Shown here: one piece after another, positions 1 to 7,488 of the stretch
Numbering within the stretch: position 1 is the stretch's first letter
Layout: every line of letters begins with the position of its first letter
Assembly: GCF_027812955.1 (NCBI RefSeq)
Contig: NZ_JAPYZV010000009.1
Coordinates: 103,873 to 167,872 of the forward strand
DNA length: 64,000 nucleotides
Direction of reading: 5' to 3'
From: Pedococcus sp. 5OH_020
GTDB taxonomy: Bacteria; Actinomycetota; Actinomycetes; Actinomycetales; Dermatophilaceae
The notes under the pieces: model-generated
The model's database searches: none
The model's input: the letters and a program-made list of their open reading frames with translations, nothing else
What the model was told of the DNA's origin: nothing
Translations under genes and position numbers: made by a program

Positions 1-110
1 ATGCGTTCACCTACCTCGACGTCGGCAAGGGTGCAGCCGTCGCCGTGGTGATGCTCGCCCTGGTCATGGTGATCTCCAGCGTGCTGCTGCGAACGATGCG
101 CCCCCGCTAG
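1..110 (+). CDS. ABC sugar permease, C-terminal end (partial)
   Basis: Only the last 35 codons of this gene are inside the window, read in the frame that begins at base 3 and ending at a TAG. The peptide carries one hydrophobic segment (AAVAVVMLALVMVISSVLL) followed by a short basic tail ending RTMRPR. That is how MalF/MalG-type inner-membrane permeases of carbohydrate ABC importers usually end. It lies 72 bases upstream of a BtpA/SgcQ-like gene on the same strand, so the permease and the following sugar genes are probably one transcription unit. The family call rests on a single membrane helix plus context, so it is tentative. Confidence 0.5.
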   Translation, partial: AFTYLDVGKGAAVAVVMLALVMVISSVLLRTMRPR

Positions 111-182
111 CCCATCTCTACCCACCCCTTCGATCGCAGTGCGAGCACCGCGACACCCCAACGAACCAAAGGCTCCCGACAC

Positions 183-1007
183 ATGAACTGGCTCAAGGAA
201 CTCTTCGACGTCGACACCCCCGTCATTGGCATGTGCCACCTCCCGGCGCTGCCGGGCGACCCGCACTACGACACCAGCATGGGTGTCACGGGGATCGTGG
301 ACTACGCCCGGCGCGAGATCGGGGCACTCCAAGATGGTGGGATCGACGGCATCCTCATCTCCAACGAGTTCAGCCTCCCCTACCTCACTCAGACCGAACC
401 CATCACGGCCGCCGTCATGGCACGGGTAATCGGCGAGTTGCGCTCACAGATCGCGGTGCCGTTCGGGGTGAACGTCCTGTGGGACGGCATCGCCTCGATC
501 GACCTGGCCGTCGCGACCGGTGCGTCCTTTGTGCGGGAGATCTTCACCGGCGCCTACGCCAGCGACTTCGGCATCTGGAACACCAATGTCGGGGCAGCCG
601 CCCGGCACCGGGCCAGGGTCGGGGCCGCGGACGTCAAGCTGCTGTTCAACATCGTCCCGGAGGCGGCCAGCTACCTGGCCGACCGCGACCTCGCCTCGAT
701 CGCCCGGTCGACCGTTTTCAACACCCGTCCGGACGCACTCTGCGTGTCGGGGCTGACCGCAGGAGCCACCACGGACATCGAACATCTGCGCACCGTCAAG
801 GCTGCGGCAGGAGATACTCCTGTCATCGTGAACACAGGGGTGAACCGTGACAACGTGGCCGAGTTGTTGAGCGTGGCCGACGCCGCGATCGTGGGCACAC
901 ATCTCAAGCGGGACGGCGTGTTCGAGAACGCCGCCGACCCCGCCCGGGTAGCCGAGCTCATGCATGCTCTGCGAGGTGCGCGCCAGCCCTCGCAAGCCCA
1001 TGCCTGA
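183..1007 (+). CDS. BtpA/SgcQ family TIM-barrel protein
   Basis: This 274-residue protein matches the BtpA/SgcQ family in length and pattern: an N-terminal PVIGMCHLPALPGDP segment, then GGIDGILISNEF near residue 52, a central GVNVLWDG and a C-terminal IVGTHLKRDG phosphate-site-like loop. The fold is a TIM barrel. BtpA was named for a role in photosystem I assembly in cyanobacteria, while SgcQ sits in the uncharacterised E. coli sgc sugar operon; the biochemical activity is unknown for both. Here it is followed with an 8-base overlap by a sugar kinase, which supports a role in carbohydrate metabolism, perhaps on a phosphorylated sugar. The ATG start is 72 bases after the upstream permease stop. 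Confidence 0.85.
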   Translation: MNWLKELFDVDTPVIGMCHLPALPGDPHYDTSMGVTGIVDYARREIGALQDGGIDGILISNEFSLPYLTQTEPITAAVMARVIGELRSQIAVPFGVNVLWDGIASIDLAVATGASFVREIFTGAYASDFGIWNTNVGAAARHRARVGAADVKLLFNIVPEAASYLADRDLASIARSTVFNTRPDALCVSGLTAGATTDIEHLRTVKAAAGDTPVIVNTGVNRDNVAELLSVADAAIVGTHLKRDGVFENAADPARVAELMHALRGARQPSQAHA

Positions 1008-2508
1008 GCAACGGGCGGTCACCGTAGGCGTCGACATCGGCACCTACGAGACCAAGGCCACGGCAGTCGACGCCATCGGCGCAGTGGTGGCCACCGCCAA
1101 GTGCCCACACCAGCTGAGCCTCCCGGCGCCTGGGTTCGCCGAGCACGACGCCGAGACCGTCTGGTGGGGCGGCCTGGTCACCGCGGTTCGGAGTTTGCTC
1201 GACACGCCTTCCATGGCTGCCACGAGCGTGCAGGCATTGTGCTGCAGCGGAATCGGCCCCGCTGTGGTCCCGACGACTGCCGCTGGCCGGGCGCTGCGGC
1301 CGGCCATCCTCTACGGAATCGACACCAGGGCTGGCGACCAGGCAGACCAGATCGAGCAGCGCCTTGGCGCGGCGACGATCACTGCTCGCAGCGGCAACCA
1401 GCTGAGCTCGCAGTCCGCAGGTCCCAAGATCGCCTGGCTGGCACAACACGAGCCGGACGTCGTCGCCGCGACAGCCGTGATTCACACGTGTCAGTCCTTC
1501 TTGGTCCACCGCCTCACCGGCCAGGTAGTGATGGACCACGCCACAGCCAGCTACTTCCACCCGTTGTACTCGTTGCGCGAACACAGGTGGGACACCGAGG
1601 GCTGCGAGTGGTTCGTCCGACCCGAGCAGCTACCCAGCCTCGCCTGGTCCGACCAGGTCGCCGGGCGCCTGTTGCCCGAGCCTGCGGCGCAGATCGGCCT
1701 GCCGGTTGGCACGCCCGTGCTCGTAGGCTCGGCAGATGCTCCCTGTGAGGCGCTGGCCTGTGACGTAGAACAACCCCACTCGGCGATGGTCATGTACGGC
1801 TCGTCAGGATTCATGATCGCCCCCACCGCGGATGCGATGCCTGGTGCTGGTCTCTACTGCGCACCCGGCCTGACCGATGGCAGCTGGTTGGTGGCCGCAG
1901 GCACCTCCACCGCGGGCACCGCCACCCGTTGGCTCACCCAACTGCTCCGTCTGGGCGGTGAGCCCGGCGGCTCCGAGTTCGTCGAGCTGGTCGCACTCGC
2001 GTCGTTGGCTCCCAAGGGCAGCCTGGGGCTCCTGGTGCTGCCGCACTTCTCCGGGGAACGCACCCCGTTCGACGACCCAGCTGCCCGCGGGGTCATCGAG
2101 GGGCTGAGCCTGGCCCACGGCCGAGCAGAGCTGGCCCGAGCGGTGCTCGAAGGGATCGCCCACTCCATGGTGCTGGCCCTGGCTTCGATGCTGGCGCACG
2201 CGGACACCGGCGGCCAGCACCGCCGTCTCTCGGCGATCGGGGGCGGCACCGCCAACCTCGTCTGGCTGCAGGCGGTCAGCGACATCGCCGGCCTGCCGCA
2301 GCAGGTCTTCAAGAGCCCCGGCGCAAGCTACGGCGGGGCACTTCTCGCCGGACGGGCGATCGGGCTCCTCGAGCGCAACGTTGTACCCGAATGCCGCCAA
2401 CCCACCCTGACCATCGACCCGGACGAGGCCGCGCACGCCGCATACGTCCACGACCACGAACGATTCAGCCAGGTGTACACCGCTCTGCGACAGGTGAGAA
2501 CCGCATGA
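1000..2508 (+). CDS. FGGY-family carbohydrate kinase
   Basis: This protein of about 502 residues belongs to the FGGY kinases (xylulokinase, gluconokinase, ribulokinase and relatives), cytosolic enzymes that phosphorylate a sugar or polyol with ATP. The N-terminal GVDIGTYETKATAVD is the phosphate-1 loop of the actin-like ATPase fold. The mid-protein VGSADAPCEA and the C-terminal GGGTANLVWLQAVSDIAGLP are typical FGGY landmarks, and the length is the family norm. I start at the ATG at 1000 (MPEQRAVTVGVDIG), which overlaps the end of the BtpA gene by 8 bases. A longer reading from 964 would add 12 residues lying inside the upstream gene. It is followed by an ATGA overlap with the next gene. The substrate is not predictable from sequence. 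Confidence 0.9.
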   Translation: MPEQRAVTVGVDIGTYETKATAVDAIGAVVATAKCPHQLSLPAPGFAEHDAETVWWGGLVTAVRSLLDTPSMAATSVQALCCSGIGPAVVPTTAAGRALRPAILYGIDTRAGDQADQIEQRLGAATITARSGNQLSSQSAGPKIAWLAQHEPDVVAATAVIHTCQSFLVHRLTGQVVMDHATASYFHPLYSLREHRWDTEGCEWFVRPEQLPSLAWSDQVAGRLLPEPAAQIGLPVGTPVLVGSADAPCEALACDVEQPHSAMVMYGSSGFMIAPTADAMPGAGLYCAPGLTDGSWLVAAGTSTAGTATRWLTQLLRLGGEPGGSEFVELVALASLAPKGSLGLLVLPHFSGERTPFDDPAARGVIEGLSLAHGRAELARAVLEGIAHSMVLALASMLAHADTGGQHRRLSAIGGGTANLVWLQAVSDIAGLPQQVFKSPGASYGGALLAGRAIGLLERNVVPECRQPTLTIDPDEAAHAAYVHDHERFSQVYTALRQVRTA

Positions 2509-3668
2509 CCCGCCCACGAGCCACCGATCAACCGACCTCGGCTCCCGACCTCATGCAGGGTCACTGGGGCAGCCTCGCGGCCTCCATCGCCACCGGTACA
2601 TCCATCGGCGCCGGAGACAAGGTGGCCGTCGCGCTCACCGGCATCGAGGCCTACGATGCCGTCCACGCCCTGGTCGAGGAATGCCATCGTCGGGGAGCCA
2701 CCCCCCAAGTGGTGCTGGCCGCGGAGGACTTCGAACGCTCCGCGCTTGCCCTGCTCGACATCGCCGCACTGCGGCGGCCGGCGCCGCTGGAGCTGGCCGC
2801 CATCGAATGGGCCGACGTCTACATCGCCCTTCGAGCCATGACCGTCCCCCGGCAGCGCGAGACAGGAAGCGCCCCCAGCCCGAACCGCCAGGTGGCACAA
2901 CGGCTCGGCAAGGGTGAGGTCTCCACCGCTCGCTGGCGCAGCACCCGTTGGTGTGTCGTCCGCCTACCCACCGCAGCGTGGGCGACGCGGGCAGGCGCCG
3001 ACCCGGCCCGGATCGAGGCCGAGTTCCTGGCCGGGTGTACCCAGGACTGGCCCGCCTGGCGACGACGCTGGGGCATTCTCGCCGATGCATTGGACGGCAG
3101 CTCCACCGTGACGATCCTCGACGAAGACACCGACCTCAGCCTTGGCGTACGGGGGCGGACGTGGGTTCCCTTCGCCGGAGAGGCCAACCTGCCCGACGGT
3201 GAGGTTGCCACCGCGCCGCTTGAGAGCGAAACCAACGGGCACATCAGCTTTCCTGGGCGGTTCTGGTTCGCCGACACGGAGATTGCTGACCTGACACTGG
3301 TGTTCGAGAACGGACGCTGCACAAAGGCGGACGCATCCCGCGGCGGCGCCTTCGTCGAGCAGCTGGTCGCGGCAGATGAAGGGGCGGCCCTGGTCGGCGA
3401 GCTGGGGATCGGCCTCAACCCCTTCATGACCACCCTCACCGGAGACCTGTTCATCGACGAGAAGATCCTGGGCACCGCCCACATCGCCATGGGCCGGGCA
3501 TACCCCCAATGTGGCGGCCTCAACGAGTCCAGCATCCACTGGGACATCGTCAAGGACCTCAGGACACCCCGGGCGTCACTCTTGGTCGACGACGTGGCCC
3601 TCATCGACAGCGGCCGGGTCGTCGGTCCCCTGGCCGCAGCAACCGAACCGCTGACGAAAGGCTCATAA
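2505..3668 (+). CDS. M29-family aminopeptidase-like metalloprotein
   Basis: This protein of about 387 residues carries the marks of the M29 (thermophilic aminopeptidase T/AmpS) family: LPDGEVATAP, NGHISFPG, LVGELGIGLNP, DEKILGTAHIAMG and SSIHWDIVKDLR. These contain the conserved Glu, His and Asp metal ligands. The family normally releases N-terminal amino acids using two metal ions. The start is the ATG that overlaps the kinase stop (ATGA), and a reading from 2391 would lie inside the kinase gene. An aminopeptidase-like enzyme in a sugar operon is odd for a peptidase, but the E. coli sgc and frv operons also pair sugar genes with metallo-aminopeptidase-fold proteins. The true substrate may therefore be a sugar conjugate. 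Confidence 0.85.
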   Translation: MTRPRATDQPTSAPDLMQGHWGSLAASIATGTSIGAGDKVAVALTGIEAYDAVHALVEECHRRGATPQVVLAAEDFERSALALLDIAALRRPAPLELAAIEWADVYIALRAMTVPRQRETGSAPSPNRQVAQRLGKGEVSTARWRSTRWCVVRLPTAAWATRAGADPARIEAEFLAGCTQDWPAWRRRWGILADALDGSSTVTILDEDTDLSLGVRGRTWVPFAGEANLPDGEVATAPLESETNGHISFPGRFWFADTEIADLTLVFENGRCTKADASRGGAFVEQLVAADEGAALVGELGIGLNPFMTTLTGDLFIDEKILGTAHIAMGRAYPQCGGLNESSIHWDIVKDLRTPRASLLVDDVALIDSGRVVGPLAAATEPLTKGS

Positions 3669-3669
3669 C

Positions 3670-4374
3670 GTGAAGCATCCCAAGGTCCAGGTGGCTCTGG
3701 ATGTCATCGAACTCGACGATGCCGTGCGACTGGCCGAAGTGGCCCTCGACGCAGGGGCCGACTGGCTAGAGATCGGTAAGCCGTTCGTCGAGTTCAACGG
3801 GATCCGCGGCTGCGATAAGCTAACTCGCGCGTTCCCGGACCAGTACTGGCTGCTCGACCTCATGGTCATGGCCTCCCCAGCCAAGTACCTCGACGCGGCC
3901 GCCGGACTTGGCATCTCCAACGTCACCGTGACTGGGCTGGCGCCGATGGTGACCGTCGCTACCGCTGTCGAGCACGCCCGCACCGTGGGGGTGGCCGTCA
4001 CCATCGACCTGTTCAACGTCGCCAACCTGCGCACGTCCTGCGGGAAGTATGCCGCGCTGGAACCGGACTACCTGATGGTCCACTTCGGGGTTGACCAGAA
4101 GCGCGCCGCGCCAGCGGGGTCCCCGGTCGAAGACCTGTCGGCGGTCGTCGCAGCCGCCTCGTGCCCCGTCAGCTACGCGACCTACGACCTCGAGGAGAGC
4201 CTCGCGGCCGTCGCCGCCGGGGCGTCGGTCATCGTTCAGGGAGAGCCGCTGCTCTCGCGCAAGGACGCCCCCACCGCACTGCGTCAGTTCATTACGACGA
4301 CCCACGACGCTGGTGCCCGCCGCGCTGGGCATACCCCGGCACCCCTATCGACCACGAAGGAGATCGTGCTGTGA
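3670..4374 (+). CDS. Hexulose-6-phosphate synthase/KGPDC-like protein with altered active site
   Basis: This 234-residue GTG-start protein belongs to the orotidine-phosphate-decarboxylase suprafamily: QVALDVIELDDAV at the N-terminus, GADWLEIGKP, VTIDLFNV, and VHFGVDQ with His138. In this suprafamily the Asp-x-Lys-x-x-Asp motif on strand 3 binds metal or substrate and supplies the catalytic Lys. Here the equivalent stretch is DLMVMA (Asp63, Met65, Ala68), so the Lys and second Asp are both replaced while Asp63, Asp113 and His138 remain. It may catalyse a different reaction on a sugar phosphate or have lost catalysis. It follows the M29 gene after one base and overlaps the dehydrogenase start, so it is firmly in the operon. 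Confidence 0.8.
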   Translation: MKHPKVQVALDVIELDDAVRLAEVALDAGADWLEIGKPFVEFNGIRGCDKLTRAFPDQYWLLDLMVMASPAKYLDAAAGLGISNVTVTGLAPMVTVATAVEHARTVGVAVTIDLFNVANLRTSCGKYAALEPDYLMVHFGVDQKRAAPAGSPVEDLSAVVAAASCPVSYATYDLEESLAAVAAGASVIVQGEPLLSRKDAPTALRQFITTTHDAGARRAGHTPAPLSTTKEIVL

Positions 4375-5435
4375 TGCGCGCCGCTGTTGTCATCGCAGAA
4401 CCCGGGGGTAAGCACCTGGAAGTCCGCCAGGTTCCCAAGCCCCAGCCCGGCCCCGGTCAGGTCCTGGTCCAGGTGGCGTTCGCCGGAGTCTGCGGGTCCG
4501 ACACCCACGGCTTCCTCGACACCGAGGGCACGTCGCGCGCTGACGGGCTCATCATGAGCCATGAGATCAGCGGCACCATTGCGGAGCACGGGCCGGGCGT
4601 GAGCGACCCCCCCGTCGGCACCCGAGTCACAGTGGACCCGCAGGTCGTGTGTGGCCAGTGCCCCGCCTGCCGCAAGGGCTGGATCTCGATCTGCGACCAC
4701 AAGCAGGTGCTTGGCTCCTCCCTGCGCGGCTTCGTCCAGGGTGGCATGGCCGAGTACGTCGTGACCCACCAAGCCACCGTGCACCCCGTTCCCCCGTCGG
4801 TGACCGACGAGCAGGCCGCCCTCATCGAGCCCCTGGCAAACGCTCTGCACACGGTACGGAGAGCCGAGGTCCAACCCGGCGACAACGTCGTCGTCCTAGG
4901 CGCCGGACCCCTCGGCCTCTGCATGGTCCAGTGCTTGCGCAACACCGCCGCGAGGGTCATCGCTGTCACCGATCCCTCGGAGACGCGCCGCAACCTCGCG
5001 TTGCTCTGCGGAGCCGACATCGCGTGGGACCCCAGGACAACGGATGTCGAGGCATCGGTACTGGAGCTCACCTCGGGTCGTGGCGCCGACGTGGTCATCG
5101 AGTCCGTGGGCATCGAGGCTACCTACCGTCAAGCGATCACGGTCGTACGCAAGCGCGGACGGGTGATGTTCTTCGGCGCAGTGCAACCAGAGGTTTCACT
5201 GCCACTGCTACCCATCCTGCACAAGGAGCTCTCCTTGATCGGATGCACGGGGGCGAATGACGAGACGGGTCCAGCCATCGAGCTCGTGGCTGCCGGCAAG
5301 GTCGACCTGTCCGCCATGACCGGGACGGTCGCCGGACTCAACGATGCCGAGTCCGCCATCCGAGCCCAGCTCGAACCGGGCTACAGTTCCGTCAAGCTGC
5401 TCATCGACCCTCGCCGCCAGCACATGGCCAGCTGA
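4374..5435 (+). CDS. Zinc-dependent medium-chain alcohol/polyol dehydrogenase
   Basis: This protein of about 353 residues is a zinc-containing MDR dehydrogenase, probably oxidising a polyol or sugar acid with NAD(P). The catalytic zinc site is visible as GVCGSDTHG and SHEISG. The structural-zinc cysteines appear in CGQCPACRKGWISIC, and the Rossmann loop is VVLGAGPLGLCMVQ. The likely start is the ATG at 4374 overlapping the upstream stop; the GTG at 4371 directly before it is in frame and also possible. The best family description is threonine/sorbitol-dehydrogenase-like. Its place after the kinase and synthase-like genes suggests an oxidation step in the same sugar pathway. Confidence 0.9.
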   Translation: MRAAVVIAEPGGKHLEVRQVPKPQPGPGQVLVQVAFAGVCGSDTHGFLDTEGTSRADGLIMSHEISGTIAEHGPGVSDPPVGTRVTVDPQVVCGQCPACRKGWISICDHKQVLGSSLRGFVQGGMAEYVVTHQATVHPVPPSVTDEQAALIEPLANALHTVRRAEVQPGDNVVVLGAGPLGLCMVQCLRNTAARVIAVTDPSETRRNLALLCGADIAWDPRTTDVEASVLELTSGRGADVVIESVGIEATYRQAITVVRKRGRVMFFGAVQPEVSLPLLPILHKELSLIGCTGANDETGPAIELVAAGKVDLSAMTGTVAGLNDAESAIRAQLEPGYSSVKLLIDPRRQHMAS

Positions 5436-5532
5436 GCCGAAGGAATGGCTTGTAGAACAATCCCGGCATGAACTCATCCTGACGGGTTCGCAGCTCGGCC
5501 GGGAACGGGACTGCCCACGACGAGGAGACACC

Positions 5533-6513
5533 GTGCCGCTGTTCGATCTGCCCCTCAGCGAGCTGGAGCGCTACCTCCCCACGCGGAGTGGCCCGGCGGA
5601 CTTCGATGCCTTCTGGGGCAGGACGCTGGCCGAGGCACGGAGCGCGGACCGTGCCGTCGACTCGGTGGCGTACGCCGCCAATCTCCCCTTTGTCCGGGTG
5701 CTTGACGCGTCGTTCGCCGGCTTCGGTGGACAACGCGTCCACGCCTGGTGGGTTCGCCCTGCCGGGGACGCGCCAAGTGGCGGTTGGCCCATGGTCGTGG
5801 AGTTCCTGGGTTACGGCGACGGCCGAGGCACGCCGCTGGACTGGTTGGCGTGGCCGGCCGCCGGTGTCGCCGTCCTCGTCATGGACACTCGGGGGCAGGG
5901 CGCCCGCGCGCGTCGTGCCGGAAGTACGGGAGACGCGGCAGGGTCATTGTCACCCCAGGTGGAGGGCTTCCTTACCAAGGGCGTCTTGAGCCCCCACGAC
6001 TACTACTACCGGCGGGTTTTCACGGACGCTGTTCTCGCCGTCGATGTCGCACGATGTCTTCCGGGGACCGACCCCGCCCGCGTAGCCGTCCAGGGCACCA
6101 GCCAGGGCGGGGCGATCGCCCTCGCCGCGTCGGCCCTTGCCGACGGAGTGGCGGCGGCCATGGTGAACGTCCCCTTCTTGTGTCACGTCAAGCGGGCAAT
6201 CGAGATCACGGACACCCGGCCGTACGCCGAACTGCTGGAGTTCGCGCGCACCCGGAAGGGCGACATCGAAACGGCCTTCCAGACACTTGCCTACTTCGAC
6301 GGGATGGAGATGGCGGCGCGCGCCACGGTTCCGGCACTGTTCTCGGTGGCCCTGATGGACGACGTCTGTCCGCCCTCGACGGTCTACGCCGCCTACAACC
6401 ACTATGCCGGGCCAAAGGAGATCGACGTCTTCACTTACAACAAGCATGAAGGCGGCGGGGAGCACCATGACCTGCGGCAGATCGGCTGGCTTCAGGAACG
6501 CTTCGGCATCTGA
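5533..6513 (+). CDS. Acetylxylan esterase / cephalosporin-C deacetylase family (CE7)
   Basis: This protein of 326 residues is an alpha/beta hydrolase of carbohydrate esterase family 7, which removes acetyl groups from small acetylated sugars and xylo-oligosaccharides in the cytosol. Family motifs are all present: DTRGQGA near residue 118, the nucleophile elbow GTSQGG with Ser190, an acid at Asp276/277 (ALMDDVCPPST) and the catalytic HE pair at His305-Glu306. Length is typical and no signal peptide is seen. I chose the GTG at 5533 because translation from there gives the usual CE7 N-terminus (PLFDLPLSELERY). It lies 97 bases after the dehydrogenase. It suggests that the imported substrate is an acetylated plant oligosaccharide. 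Confidence 0.88.
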   Translation: MPLFDLPLSELERYLPTRSGPADFDAFWGRTLAEARSADRAVDSVAYAANLPFVRVLDASFAGFGGQRVHAWWVRPAGDAPSGGWPMVVEFLGYGDGRGTPLDWLAWPAAGVAVLVMDTRGQGARARRAGSTGDAAGSLSPQVEGFLTKGVLSPHDYYYRRVFTDAVLAVDVARCLPGTDPARVAVQGTSQGGAIALAASALADGVAAAMVNVPFLCHVKRAIEITDTRPYAELLEFARTRKGDIETAFQTLAYFDGMEMAARATVPALFSVALMDDVCPPSTVYAAYNHYAGPKEIDVFTYNKHEGGGEHHDLRQIGWLQERFGI

Positions 6514-6681
6514 TGGCGCCCACCCTCTCGCGCTTCCCGGCAATGGGCTGGGGAACGGCCGGTCGGTGGGCATCATTGACGGGCTGGCCTACGCGCGCCT
6601 GCCGAGCCCGTTGACGATGCTGACCGCACCTGTCCCGGAGGTGGTTCATCATGCCGCAGCTGAGTTCACGGTGCCGCAGCG

Positions 6682-7488
6682 TCAGTGGTCGAGCGCTCCG
6701 GCGTCCACCGCCAGCACCGCCCCGGTGACATACCGGGCTGCGGCCGACAGCAGCCAGGTGCTCGCCGCCGCGACATCGTCCGGCTCCACCCAAGGGATGG
6801 GGAGGTGGTGGCTGTCGAGGGCTGCGGCGGCCGCCTCGTCGCGACTGACCGAGCCCCCACGTCCAGCCACGATCTGCCACACGGCAGCACGCTGAAACAT
6901 CGGGGTGTCCACGTTGGTGGGCGCCACGGCGTTGACCCGGATTCCGTAAGGCCCCAGCTCTCGGGCCGCCGTACGCACCAGCCCTAGCTGCGCGTGCTTG
7001 CTCATGACGTAATGGCCTACGGAGGGCAGGCCGCGCGCGGCGGCCACGGAGCCAGTCACGACGACCGCTCCTGTCGTGCGCGTGCCGACCCAGTGGTCCG
7101 CCGCTGCGCTCAGCAGGTTCCAGGTCCCGTAGACGTTGGTCTCCACCGTGAACCGCATGTCATGCTCATCCACCTGCCAGAAGGGTCCGTAGCCACGGCA
7201 CACGCCGGCCGTCGCAAGGACGCCATCCAGCCGGCCCCACTGCTCGACCACGTCGGCCACGATCCTGGACACGGCCTGTGCGTCCCGCACATCTGTCGCG
7301 GCTCGCGAGTATCGACCACCCAGACGCGCTACTTCGTTGGCCGCGCTGTCCAGCGAGCTCAGGTCGAGCATGGCGACGACCGCTCCTTGCTGGGCCAGGG
7401 CGAGGGCTTGGGCACGTCCGACGCCACCCGCGGCGCCGGAGACGAGGAAGACCTTGTCCCGAAGGTCCGGATAGGTCGGCGTGGTCAC
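6682..7488 (-). CDS. SDR-family oxidoreductase
   Basis: This is a classical short-chain dehydrogenase of 268 residues. It has the nucleotide-binding glycine motif GAAGGVGRAQ near the N-terminus, a Ser in VVTGSVAAARG, the Tyr-x-x-x-Lys pair in HYVMSKHAQ, and a C-terminal ALAVDAGALDH. SDRs of this type oxidise or reduce sugar or polyol hydroxyls with NAD(P). The GTG start at 7488 overlaps the stop of the upstream binding-protein gene by four bases (GTGA), a spacing repeated throughout this operon. The substrate is unknown, but translational coupling to a sugar ABC transporter suggests it acts on the imported compound. Confidence 0.88.
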   Translation of the reverse strand: MTTPTYPDLRDKVFLVSGAAGGVGRAQALALAQQGAVVAMLDLSSLDSAANEVARLGGRYSRAATDVRDAQAVSRIVADVVEQWGRLDGVLATAGVCRGYGPFWQVDEHDMRFTVETNVYGTWNLLSAAADHWVGTRTTGAVVVTGSVAAARGLPSVGHYVMSKHAQLGLVRTAARELGPYGIRVNAVAPTNVDTPMFQRAAVWQIVAGRGGSVSRDEAAAAALDSHHLPIPWVEPDDVAAASTWLLSAAARYVTGAVLAVDAGALDH

